Shown: in pieces, positions 52,558 to 60,617 of the stretch | Layout: each line of letters begins with the position of its first letter | Numbering within the stretch: the stretch's first letter is position 1 | Origin: Mucilaginibacter oryzae | Lineage (GTDB): Bacteria; Bacteroidota; Bacteroidia; Sphingobacteriales; Sphingobacteriaceae | Direction of reading: 5' to 3' | Assembly: GCF_003148845.1 (NCBI RefSeq) | Contig: NZ_QGHA01000002.1 | Span: forward strand, 334,572-398,571 | Length of the DNA stretch: 64,000 nt | Translations under genes and position numbers: made by a program | Notes under the pieces: model-generated | What the model saw: the letters and a program-made list of their open reading frames with translations, nothing else | The model's database searches: none | What the model was told of the DNA's origin: nothing

Positions 52558-54226
52558 ATATTAGCCCTTCCATTTTTTTAGTTGCTGTTTTCAAGGCAAA
52601 TGTAGTAGTGCTTTCTTTGATATCGAGCAAAAGCAGCAGTTCAAAAATTACCATTACCGAAAGTTGCTCAAACCAGTAATCGATAAAAAGTACACCGGCA
52701 GCCAGCAGCAGGATAGGGAGACCGTAACTCAGTTTTTTATAATGCCTGGCAAAGTAGCCAAGGTAAAACACCACGAAAATGATCAACCCGGCAATGCCGT
52801 ATTCGCTTAATAGCTGATCATAAGTTGAACATGGATTGTTCCGCACCGAACGGAAACTTATATTCCTGCTGAAATAGTTAAGGTACAGATCGAGGTGATT
52901 GGCCATAAAAGCCGGGTGGATATATACATGGCGGGGCGAATATTGACCTCTTATACCAGCTCCCGCTGCCCTGAAGGCTATTTTTGATGAGAAATTGCCT
53001 GGCCCTAAGCCAAAAATGCTTTTTTGCGGATGGGCTTTGAGATAATTTGCTGTTTGAATCATCGCCGTTATTTTACCCTGCTGGCGTGGTATAACATCCT
53101 TCATCTGTGAAAGCGGTAGTTGAGCCTGGTGTAGCGCGATAAAATCAAGCAGCTGCTTCCTGTCGGGTGTGGTATCATGGCTGATAAAATATTCGGGCTT
53201 AAAGGTATCAGGCGGCGGAATGTACACCCGGCCTCCATCTGTTTGGGGCAGTTTCCTTAGCTTTTCATCAAACGCGTTTACTTTTTCTCTTTTGTCCCGG
53301 GCATTGCTCAGGCTGTCGAGATAATGCTGCGCAAAGTTGCGGCGTTGTTCCCGGCGGTCCGGAATATCGTTTTTTTGTGGTGATGAGCTGCCGTTCGGGC
53401 TTGTAACCTTGGCTTTGGCAAACATTTCCTTCATCATCTCATCAATGTAGTTTGCATTTTCAGGTGATATTTTCACTAATGAAACTACATACACCAGTAT
53501 AGCCGCAACAATGATACTTTTTTGGTCGCGGGTGCTTTTAAAAATAAAGGTGAAAGCCAGCACCAGCAAAAGCAGCAGACTAACCATGTTGCTGAACGTA
53601 AGCGCGAGTGTAGCCATACAAACAAGCGCCATGGTGAGGTTGCGTTTAAAAATAAAAAAGAGCGCCCCGAACGCGCAGATAATAGCATTGGTTGATGATA
53701 TATCGAAGCTGACGCCTGCTATGTTGTCGCCGGTATTGATAAAATACTGCTGGTTCATGCCCCTGAATGTATAGGGATTGATAGTCTTGGTAACCCACAT
53801 GATGTAAATGAGGTTACCTGCCGAGAAGAGGGCGTTGATGATGAAAAAAACGATCAGCGTATGATATATGGTTTCGGTAGTTAACTTCTCAACCATTAAC
53901 TTAAGCTGGTGGATGGCTAATAATGCCATTGCCCAGCAGGTTAATGCCCAGCCAAATACCATCAGATAGTTTATAGTAAAAAGGCTTTTATCGGTAATAA
54001 AGGCTATTGCGGCTATCGGGAAAACAAGGAGGTAAAAAAGGGGCAACCTGCTGTTTTTAAGCTGGAAGCCGAATTTAAAATCGGGTTGCGATAGGTAAAC
54101 AAAAAGTATAGCGATTGCTTTTGCAGGTATTTTTACATTCATAAAAAGCAGCAGGAAGATGAGCAGCCGCCAATCGGCGTAACTTTTCCATTTTTTGATA
54201 TCAAACACCTTCAGGCCTGCAGTCAT
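52550..54226 (-). CDS. Wzy-like polysaccharide polymerase/ligase with large soluble insert
   Basis: A 558-residue membrane protein with about ten helices. The C-terminal loop carries HPQKSIFGLGPGNFSSK and NPCSTYDQLLSEYGIAGLI, which resemble the O-antigen ligase/Wzy periplasmic loop. Between helices there is an exceptionally long hydrophilic segment (about 255-480) with charged helices (PDRREQRRNFAQHYLDSL) and Pro-rich parts. It is the first gene of the minus-strand run, starting 207 bp from the divergent flippase gene. Probably the repeat-unit polymerase. Confidence 0.82.
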   Translation of the reverse strand: MTAGLKVFDIKKWKSYADWRLLIFLLLFMNVKIPAKAIAILFVYLSQPDFKFGFQLKNSRLPLFYLLVFPIAAIAFITDKSLFTINYLMVFGWALTCWAMALLAIHQLKLMVEKLTTETIYHTLIVFFIINALFSAGNLIYIMWVTKTINPYTFRGMNQQYFINTGDNIAGVSFDISSTNAIICAFGALFFIFKRNLTMALVCMATLALTFSNMVSLLLLLVLAFTFIFKSTRDQKSIIVAAILVYVVSLVKISPENANYIDEMMKEMFAKAKVTSPNGSSSPQKNDIPDRREQRRNFAQHYLDSLSNARDKREKVNAFDEKLRKLPQTDGGRVYIPPPDTFKPEYFISHDTTPDRKQLLDFIALHQAQLPLSQMKDVIPRQQGKITAMIQTANYLKAHPQKSIFGLGPGNFSSKIAFRAAGAGIRGQYSPRHVYIHPAFMANHLDLYLNYFSRNISFRSVRNNPCSTYDQLLSEYGIAGLIIFVVFYLGYFARHYKKLSYGLPILLLAAGVLFIDYWFEQLSVMVIFELLLLLDIKESTTTFALKTATKKMEGLIYA

Positions 54227-54325
54227 TTTCGCTTTTTATTAATTGATTGGGCAAAGTCTCGTATTCATTTACAGGCTACATTGCCCAACCACGTTTAAAG
54301 TGAGTTACGGGCGAGAAAATAGAAT

Positions 54326-54391
54326 GGTTGCCTCGATATGAGCCGTATATTGCAGATATTTATATCATCAATAATGATATTACAGGCAACC
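54326..54391. promoter_or_regulatory. Inverted GGTTGCCT pair in the divergent polysaccharide promoter region
   Basis: GGTTGCCT (54326-54333) and AGGCAACC (54384-54391) face each other. Between them lies a smaller AT palindrome, ATATCAT (54362-54368) with ATGATAT (54374-54380). The structure sits between the divergent Wzy-like and flippase genes, as expected for a shared operator or a hairpin leader. The same 8-mer recurs at 48017, 57963, 58348 and 58488. Confidence 0.6.
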
Positions 54392-54433
54392 CCGGCGTAA
54401 AAACGGTAGTATAGCCTTATAAAAAGCACGGCA

Positions 54434-55852
54434 TTGCTCAGGAACAAAGCGTTTGTTAAAATTTTCTCGTCGGGCTTGCAGGCCCTTGCCGTGCAGGTGC
54501 TTGGCAGCGTTTTCTTTTACCTCATTTCGGTTTATTTAAGTAAGGAGAGTTTTGGGGCTATCAGTTGGATGAATGCCTTGTCAATTTTTATTACCACCAT
54601 TTTGGGTTTCGGACTGGAACAGGTGGTAGTAAGGCGGATCGCAGCTTCCGGCCGGTCGGATTGGGCTGCTGCTGCTTTTCTGTTTCATGCTGTCGCAGCT
54701 TTCTTTGCAGCATTGCTCTTATTGATGCTATTGAGCATGCTGGCTAAGGATCAGGTAGACCTGTATAAAACACTCCCCTGGTTTTTTGTGGCGCAAGGCC
54801 TGCTGTTTATAGGCATCCCCCTAAAACAATACCTCAACGCTAAGGAAAAATTTATGCCTTATGGTGTTATAGCCATTATAACCAACAGCGCGAGGATTGC
54901 CTTAGCGTTATGGCTGATCAATAATCGCCGGTTAACGGTAAATACTATCATTATTACTATGATCTTTACCGCCGCTGCCGAATGGTTAGCTCTTCTAATC
55001 TATATAGTCACCAAAACCGGCTTTAGTTTTAAAGTCCGGTTCCGGGCCTATATAAAGCTGCTGAAGGAAGCATCGGCACAATATATATCCGTGATATTTG
55101 ACATGAGCCTTTCGCGTATGGATTGGCTGCTGCTGGGTTTTATGGCCAGTAAAACTGTGCTGGCCGATTACAGTTTCGCCTACCGGGCCTATGAATTATC
55201 GCGTTTGCCCATGCTCATTATCGCCCCGGTTATTTTGCCCCGGCTTGCCCGTTTTATGGCCGCTAAAGCCAGCATTCAGTTTGAAGAACAGGTTGACGCT
55301 TTAAACCGGGTGGAGTTGTTTGCCGCGGTATTGATTACGCTGGTGTTAAATATATTATGGACACCGGTAGTTGGTATGATAACCGGCGGGAAGTACGGCG
55401 CTACCAACGCAACCGAATTTTTAATCCTTTCGGCTTGTATCCCGTTACAATTTTTTATCAACCTGCTATGGTCGGTTAGTTTCAGCGCAAAAAAATATAA
55501 AACGGTTTCAGCTATTACCGTAAGTTGTGCCCTGGCTAATATCGTTTTAAATTTAATAGCGATACCCTTGCTTGGCGGGATGGGATCGGCTTTGGTATTT
55601 TTATTTACTAACCTGCTGCAGGCATTTTTATATTACCGGTTGGTTAATAAAAGGTTAATGAACATTCGCCTTTTTGCTTTCGCTTTTTTTGTGGTTGCAG
55701 GCCTCCTTGCCTGGTTTATTACTGGAGTGATAAACGTTCATGTTATATTGAGGCTTTTGCTGGCCATTGCTATTTATGTAGCGGCAGTGCTGCTATCCAA
55801 ACAAGTTAGTAAAGTTCACCTCCAAAAAAGTAAACAGTTTTTAGCCCGATGA
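54434..55852 (+). CDS. Oligosaccharide flippase (Wzx-like, MATE/MOP superfamily)
   Basis: A 472-residue polytopic protein with about 12-14 membrane helices and the polysaccharide biosynthesis protein pattern (LGSVFFYLISVYLSKESFGAI, then DWLLLGFMASKTVLADYSFA). It should flip lipid-linked repeat units across the inner membrane. No in-frame ATG exists between the upstream stop (54407) and the conserved N-terminus, so it starts with TTG at 54434. The next gene overlaps its stop by 4 bp (ATGA). Confidence 0.88.
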   Translation: MLRNKAFVKIFSSGLQALAVQVLGSVFFYLISVYLSKESFGAISWMNALSIFITTILGFGLEQVVVRRIAASGRSDWAAAAFLFHAVAAFFAALLLLMLLSMLAKDQVDLYKTLPWFFVAQGLLFIGIPLKQYLNAKEKFMPYGVIAIITNSARIALALWLINNRRLTVNTIIITMIFTAAAEWLALLIYIVTKTGFSFKVRFRAYIKLLKEASAQYISVIFDMSLSRMDWLLLGFMASKTVLADYSFAYRAYELSRLPMLIIAPVILPRLARFMAAKASIQFEEQVDALNRVELFAAVLITLVLNILWTPVVGMITGGKYGATNATEFLILSACIPLQFFINLLWSVSFSAKKYKTVSAITVSCALANIVLNLIAIPLLGGMGSALVFLFTNLLQAFLYYRLVNKRLMNIRLFAFAFFVVAGLLAWFITGVINVHVILRLLLAIAIYVAAVLLSKQVSKVHLQKSKQFLAR

Positions 55853-57051
55853 ATATCCTTTACCTATGCGATGAGTACCCACCCGGTCGGCACGGCGGTA
55901 TCGGCACCTATGTGCAGCTTATAGCCCGGCAAATGGCGAAGCAGGGCCATAAAGTTATCGTAGCAGGAATATACAGCATCGGTTATGGGGGCGATGACCG
56001 GTTTATTGATGAGGGTGTAAAGGTATACAGGTTTAGATGGTTAAACGGCGGGGCCTGGGCAAACGACAGGCAATCGCTTTTAAGTAAACTTACCAACCGG
56101 ATTTTGCAGGAGACGGGCGTTATTGAGAACTATATAAAGCGAAGCCTCTCCCGATACGGGGCACAACTGGAGCGGATTATATGCAATGAGCAGATTGATA
56201 TCATCGAAATGCCTGATTATAATGATTATATCCGCTTTTGTAAATCACATGTGCCCTTTCCGCAACTATCCGCACCCGTTGTGGTGAAAATGAATGGTAC
56301 TATTACCTATTTCAATAACGAAGCAGGGCGGACAGTAAAACCACACATCATTAAAACGGAACAGGCTATTCTTAACCAGGCAAAAGCTGTAAGTAGTGCC
56401 AGCCGTTATACTGCCGAAAAAAGCGCCTGTTATTTGAATTACGAAAAGCCGATAAAGGTATTATACAATGGTATTGATACCAACCCCATGTTGAGTGATA
56501 AACCGCGGGATCTGTCGCAGGTGGTTTTTACCGGTAGCCTGGTGCGAAAAAAGGGGATTTATCAATTGGCAAAAGCCTGGAACATCGTTAAGCAAATGAT
56601 GCCCGGAGCCCGTTTGCTAATACTTGGTAAGGGCCGACAAAAAGATGTTGTTAGCTATTTAAGCGATGAAGCGAAAGGCAGCGTAACATTTAAAGGGCAC
56701 GTACCAGCCAGGCAATTGTATGATATTTTAAGCAGTTCGGCTATCGCGGTTTTTCCTTCCTATGCCGAGGCTTTCGCTTTGGCGCCACTGGAGGCTATGG
56801 CTTGCGGCACGGCGGTGATTAATTCAAACCGTACATCAGGACCAGAATTGATTGATGATGGCGTAGACGGTTTGCTGATCGATCCTGATGATATCAATCA
56901 ACTGGCACAAGCCATTTTACGTTTATTAAACAACACTCAACTTTGTGCCGGGCTTGCCAAAGCCGGAAATAAGAAAGTAAAAACTCTTTTTGATATAGAT
57001 ATTATTGCAAGGGAAACGCTGGAGTTTTACGAAGAGGTGTTGAGGGGTTAA
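55849..57051 (+). CDS. Glycosyltransferase family 4 enzyme
   Basis: A 400-residue GT-B enzyme. The N-terminus is MNILYLCDEYPPGRHGGIGT, an acceptor loop typical of GT4. The donor domain has VVFTGSLVRKKGIYQLAKAW and FPSYAEAFALAPLEAMACGTA, containing the E-X7-E-like motif. It is coupled to the flippase gene by a 4-bp overlap, so it probably adds one sugar of the same polysaccharide. Donor and linkage are unknown. Confidence 0.92.
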   Translation: MNILYLCDEYPPGRHGGIGTYVQLIARQMAKQGHKVIVAGIYSIGYGGDDRFIDEGVKVYRFRWLNGGAWANDRQSLLSKLTNRILQETGVIENYIKRSLSRYGAQLERIICNEQIDIIEMPDYNDYIRFCKSHVPFPQLSAPVVVKMNGTITYFNNEAGRTVKPHIIKTEQAILNQAKAVSSASRYTAEKSACYLNYEKPIKVLYNGIDTNPMLSDKPRDLSQVVFTGSLVRKKGIYQLAKAWNIVKQMMPGARLLILGKGRQKDVVSYLSDEAKGSVTFKGHVPARQLYDILSSSAIAVFPSYAEAFALAPLEAMACGTAVINSNRTSGPELIDDGVDGLLIDPDDINQLAQAILRLLNNTQLCAGLAKAGNKKVKTLFDIDIIARETLEFYEEVLRG

Positions 57052-57078
57052 AATAAGTTTGGTGTTCAGTTTATGCGC

Positions 57079-57882
57079 TTAAACCCGTTCAACCACCAGG
57101 TCATTCCGGTAAACATTTTCTCCGGTAGCCGGCTTTGTTTCGTATTGTTTCAGATATCTGTATTTGAGCCTGGTATTTTTGTAGCTAATCCGGGCTATGG
57201 CGAGGCCTTCGGCTCCATCCAAAAAGCCCAGGCGAACAATGTAATTTCGTACAAAACCAAACAACGCCGAAAAGTGCAGTTTAAAAAAGGTGGCCTTTTT
57301 GCCTGCTTTATAATACTTAGCCGCGCTCAGCCGGGCATAATGAACGGCCTTAGTATCAAAATCATCAGTATCAGTAACTGAGTGATGGTGAAGGTAGCCG
57401 TTAACTTTGACAATTTTGGCGGCAGGCGGCAAAACCAACGTTTCATGAACCTCGGTTTCGCTCCATTTAACCAAAGTACGGTTAAACAAACGCGGGTGAT
57501 GATCATTGCCCCAGTTGCCATACCTGATGAGCTTTCTACCGAAGTATGATTTGAAGCGGATATCATAAACCACGTTCGGGTTATCCAGCTTTAAATGGTG
57601 TATGGCTTCAACCAGTTCATGGTCGGGCACTTCATCAGCGTCTAAGCTCAGGATCCAGTTGTGCCGGGCTTTAGCGATGCCTTTATTTTTATTAGCCCCG
57701 TAGCCGCTCCAGTTTTTTTTATAAACACGGCAACCTAAGTCGGCCGCTATTTGCGGGGTGCCGTCGCTGCTATCGTTATCAACTACAATAATATCATCTG
57801 TAATGAGGCAGGCCATTTTTATGCAATTGGCAATAAAGGCTGCTTCGTTTTTAGTAATGATCACAACAGACACGGGTACCAT
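57079..57882 (-). CDS. Glycosyltransferase family 2, WaaE/KdtX-like
   Basis: About 267 residues. The GT2 N-terminus VPVSVVIITKNEAAFIANCI, NDSSDGT-type VVDNDSSDGTPQIAADLG and catalytic-metal SLDADEVPDHEL match the lipopolysaccharide core beta-1,4-glucosyltransferase (WaaE/KdtX) group. HHPRLFNRTLVKWSETEVHETL is another hallmark of that group. The frame opens at TTG (57888), but the ATG at 57882 is preferred. It is convergent with the GT4 gene. The role may be in LPS core rather than the repeat unit. Confidence 0.88.
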   Translation of the reverse strand: MVPVSVVIITKNEAAFIANCIKMACLITDDIIVVDNDSSDGTPQIAADLGCRVYKKNWSGYGANKNKGIAKARHNWILSLDADEVPDHELVEAIHHLKLDNPNVVYDIRFKSYFGRKLIRYGNWGNDHHPRLFNRTLVKWSETEVHETLVLPPAAKIVKVNGYLHHHSVTDTDDFDTKAVHYARLSAAKYYKAGKKATFFKLHFSALFGFVRNYIVRLGFLDGAEGLAIARISYKNTRLKYRYLKQYETKPATGENVYRNDLVVERV

Positions 57883-57962
57883 CAGCAACAGTATAAAGTA
57901 TATAAATTACAAGCCCGGCTTCGCGTGCCGGTTATAAAGTATATCGTTGATCCATTGCCTGT

Positions 57963-57972
57963 GGTTGCCTCC
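57963..57972 (+). repeat. GGTTGCCTCC motif, copy 3
   Basis: GGTTGCCTCC in the gap between the WaaE-like gene and the small zinc-ribbon gene, identical over 10 bp with the copy at 58348. An AT-rich stretch follows, as at the other copies. Confidence 0.55.
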
Positions 57973-58113
57973 TTGTTTAAATTGTTTTAGGATTACACTA
58001 ATGATCATGAATACTTTTTACCTGTTTAGGAGTTTACAGAATTATAAAATTTTCCGATTAGATCTTCGGGTCGGGAATGATTCAGTTAATTGAAAAAATC
58101 TGTGAATTCTGAT

Positions 58114-58290
58114 TCAGACATTCTGCCTGTTCCAGGCATCAAAATTTATCAGCTTATCCGCAACCTGGTTTTTACAGGCAGGGGTAGGGCAAACAATAAT
58201 CCAGCTGTTTTTGGTTTGTTCAATAACCGGTCTGGCACCGCAAATTTTACAGTTATTAACAGGGATGTTAGGGTTGATCTGAATACTCAT
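58114..58290 (-). CDS. Very small zinc-ribbon protein (Lar-like)
   Basis: A 58-residue frame from the ATG at 58288-58290 to the TGA at 58114-58116. Four Cys residues in two pairs, CKIC (14, 17) and CPTPAC (34, 39), surround a Trp-containing strand (NSWIIVC), and the end FDAWNRQNV resembles the AWNR ending of Lar-type restriction-alleviation and phage zinc-ribbon proteins. It is the best coding candidate in the 685-bp gap between the WaaE-like and ECF sigma genes. Whether it has anti-restriction activity is unknown; it could be a general zinc-ribbon protein. Confidence 0.6.
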   Translation of the reverse strand: MSIQINPNIPVNNCKICGARPVIEQTKNSWIIVCPTPACKNQVADKLINFDAWNRQNV

Positions 58291-58343
58291 AATTTGGCTT
58301 CGGCAGGATTGGCTTATTGGTGATAACTACGATATAAACCTGC

Positions 58344-58362
58344 CTGCGGTTGCCTCCCGCAG
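58344..58362. promoter_or_regulatory. Stem-loop presenting the GGTTGCCTC motif, copy 4
   Basis: CTGCGG (58344-58349) pairs with CCGCAG (58357-58362), leaving TTGCCTC in the loop. The motif GGTTGCCTCC occupies 58348-58357. It lies between the small zinc-ribbon gene and the ECF sigma gene, about 200 bp upstream of the latter. Confidence 0.55.
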
Positions 58363-58487
58363 TAAAATAAATTTATTCCTGAAAGTTCTTTGTCACATAA
58401 GGTTAGTTAAAGCGCGATTTAGATGGTTTTTAGGTGGAATCTCTGTAAATAAGAAGTTTACGGAGCGATAAAAATATTTTGTGTTTA

Positions 58488-58495
58488 AGGCAACC
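58488..58495 (-). repeat. Inverted GGTTGCCT motif (AGGCAACC)
   Basis: AGGCAACC faces the copy at 58348 across about 130 bp, upstream of the ECF sigma gene, in the same relative orientation as the pair at 54326/54384. Confidence 0.5.
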
Positions 58496-58540
58496 TTTTG
58501 ATATTTAATGCCGTGATGTGGGTATATAAAATTAAATTTA

Positions 58541-58548
58541 TACGTTTG
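58541..58548 (+). promoter_or_regulatory. Candidate -7 promoter element of the ECF sigma operon
   Basis: TACGTTTG is an exact TAnnTTTG match 19 bp before the ATG at 58568. The -33 region 19-21 bp upstream is only a poor match (GTGG), so the promoter is tentative. Confidence 0.4.
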
Positions 58549-58567
58549 GTTACGGTTTATTGACCCC

Positions 58568-59209
58568 ATGGGCGAAGAAGAGTTAAATCAACTGATTAAT
58601 GGCTGTGTAAAACAGGACAGGAAATGTCAGAAAATGCTCTATAAGGCGTTTTACGGCTTTTCTATGGGTATTTGCCTGCGCTATGCCGGTAACCGCGACG
58701 AGGCAGCCGAAGTAATGAATCAGGGTTTCATGAAGGTGTTTACTCACATAGACCGGTTTGATACGACGCGGCCTTTTAAAGCCTGGCTGGGGCGCATCAT
58801 GATGAATGTGTCCATTGATTATTACCGGGCCAACCTCAAAATGGCTTATACCGAAGACCTGGAAAAAGCCGAAGGGATGAGTGAGGGTGATTTAACCGAT
58901 AATAATTTAAATTATGAAGATTTGCTGGCCATGATCCAACAGTTACCCCAGGCTTACCGCACCGTGTTTAACCTTTTTGCTATTGATGGTTACTCGCACG
59001 AGGAAATAGGGGAGATGTTGAATATCAGTCCGGGTACATCTAAATCAAACCTGCATAAGGCAAGGCATAAATTAAAACAAATGATATTAAAAGCAGAGGA
59101 AACTGCTAATAAAACCAATTACAACAGGGGTATGGATTTTAACCCGATAGTGGCTTATAACGGGATAGATGTTCGGAGTACTTTTTTAAATAACGGGATA
59201 AGGGGATGA
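58568..59209 (+). CDS. ECF sigma factor (RpoE-like)
   Basis: A 213-residue sigma-70 family protein. Region 2 is visible in YAGNRDEAAEVMNQGFMKVFTHIDRF and FKAWLGRIMMNVSIDYYRAN; region 4 in LPQAYRTVFNLFAIDGYSHEEIGEMLNISPGTSKSNLHKARHKLK. About 25 residues follow region 4. Unlike the sigma at 22090, it is not paired with FecR and SusC. Its stop overlaps the start of the next gene (ATGA), which encodes a protein with a short cytoplasmic N-terminus and one membrane helix, a plausible anti-sigma partner. Confidence 0.93.
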   Translation: MGEEELNQLINGCVKQDRKCQKMLYKAFYGFSMGICLRYAGNRDEAAEVMNQGFMKVFTHIDRFDTTRPFKAWLGRIMMNVSIDYYRANLKMAYTEDLEKAEGMSEGDLTDNNLNYEDLLAMIQQLPQAYRTVFNLFAIDGYSHEEIGEMLNISPGTSKSNLHKARHKLKQMILKAEETANKTNYNRGMDFNPIVAYNGIDVRSTFLNNGIRG

Positions 59210-60552
59210 AAAGCGAAGAGGATTTAGATAAGTTATTTAAAAGGTCGATGGAAGACCCGGCTAATCATCGCGCGTTTAACGAGGACGACTGGGACGCCTT
59301 TGAACAAATGTTTGATGCGGGCAAAAAGCGCCGTGGTATTGTTTATTGGTTACCCTTGGCCGGTGGCATAGCAGCTATGTTATTGCTGGCTTTAGGCTGG
59401 TGGTTTTTTGTTAAACCGGTAAAAACCATTGATAATGGTCAGATGCAGACCGGTGTAAAACCAACTGTAACCAAGCCGGCAACGCCTTCCGTAACAAGAG
59501 GCGGCGATATATCGCAACAGCCTCAAGACAGCACTGCGAACACTGATCAGCGGACTCAAAACATGGTTGTAACCAAATCGCAAAAAGATTCTGCGCGGAA
59601 TTTGCAATCGCGCGGCAGGCAGCTTGCCTTAGGGGAAAATAGGCAACACACTTACGGCAATAAACAGTTGGCGTTAACCACAACTGCTCGTAGTGGTAGT
59701 AACAATATGGGCGGCAAACGGGTCCCTGCCAAAAACACCCATAGTACCGATAGCCTGGAAAATAAGGCGCAAATGGCTGGTATTGGTCCGGCTCGTGGTA
59801 CTTTCGCGTATATGTTGGCTAATCAGGGTTACTCACTTCACATAACCCAGGTGCCGATGTCTTCGCCGGATTTTAAAACACAGATCGATATTCCTACAAC
59901 GGCCCCAAATCCGGATAAACCTGCAAAAAAAATGACAAAACAAAGCTTGGGTTACCGCCCTCAATGGGCTGTTACCGCGCTGGCTTCTTCGGACGTAAAC
60001 GGTACCAATACCTTTCAGGGTAAAGTCGGGAGTAATTATGGCGCCTTGTTATCATTAGCTGCAACCAAAAAGTTAACCATAACAAGCGGCGTGGTTTATT
60101 CTTCAAAACCTTATACCACAAGTTTTGCCAACTACAATACATCGTATGTGTTTAAAAATCAACCAACCGATGTATTGGCCGACTGTAAAATGCTGGATAT
60201 CCCGATCAATATCGCTTACCAGGTTTATGGCAACTTTCGTAACAAGGTTTCGGTAGGTACGGGCTTGTCATCGTACATTATGCTGCACGAAAAATATACC
60301 TTTACTTATGCGGGCTATGTTGATCCTGAATCTCCGCAAAATTATACAGTGCCCAACAGTAAAGGCTATTACCTGAGCATATTAAACCTGAACGCCACCT
60401 ATGAGCACCGGATTAATTCAAAATTTGGAATAAGTGTGCAGCCGTACATGAAGGTGCCGCTTTCGGGTGTTGGCTATTCAGATTTAAAACTGCAGTCAAC
60501 CGGTGTGGCTGTGGGTGTTACGTATAATATCAATGCTTTCAGAAAACCCTGA
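59206..60552 (+). CDS. Putative anti-sigma protein with TM helix and C-terminal beta-barrel-like domain
   Basis: A 448-residue protein. The first about 43 residues are charged (MKSEEDLDKLFKRSMEDPA, NEDDWDAFEQMFD), as in sigma-binding tails. One membrane segment follows (about 44-69, LAGGIAAMLLLALGWWFF), then a Thr/Gln/Ser/Lys-rich linker (about 75-235). The last about 210 residues look like an eight-strand outer-membrane beta-barrel of the OMP_b-brl type, with alternating strands to the end (VGVTYNINAFRKP). It has no cleavable signal peptide. It overlaps the ECF sigma gene by 4 bp. An anti-sigma role is inferred from position and layout. Confidence 0.75.
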   Translation: MKSEEDLDKLFKRSMEDPANHRAFNEDDWDAFEQMFDAGKKRRGIVYWLPLAGGIAAMLLLALGWWFFVKPVKTIDNGQMQTGVKPTVTKPATPSVTRGGDISQQPQDSTANTDQRTQNMVVTKSQKDSARNLQSRGRQLALGENRQHTYGNKQLALTTTARSGSNNMGGKRVPAKNTHSTDSLENKAQMAGIGPARGTFAYMLANQGYSLHITQVPMSSPDFKTQIDIPTTAPNPDKPAKKMTKQSLGYRPQWAVTALASSDVNGTNTFQGKVGSNYGALLSLAATKKLTITSGVVYSSKPYTTSFANYNTSYVFKNQPTDVLADCKMLDIPINIAYQVYGNFRNKVSVGTGLSSYIMLHEKYTFTYAGYVDPESPQNYTVPNSKGYYLSILNLNATYEHRINSKFGISVQPYMKVPLSGVGYSDLKLQSTGVAVGVTYNINAFRKP

Positions 60553-60617
60553 TTCGGCGTAAAACAATCGGAATGCTTATCTTGCGGCACATTTACCCGT
60601 ACCAGATAATTCAATTC

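Noticed and set aside
47012..57882. A complete Wzx/Wzy capsule export system.
   Set aside because: No initiating phosphoglycosyltransferase, Wza or Wzc is present in the window, so only a partial assembly cluster can be claimed.
58090..58323. A 77-residue plus-strand frame starting with TTG.
   Set aside because: The overlapping minus-strand frame 58114-58290 has an ATG and a conserved-looking zinc-ribbon pattern, so the plus frame is most likely its shadow.
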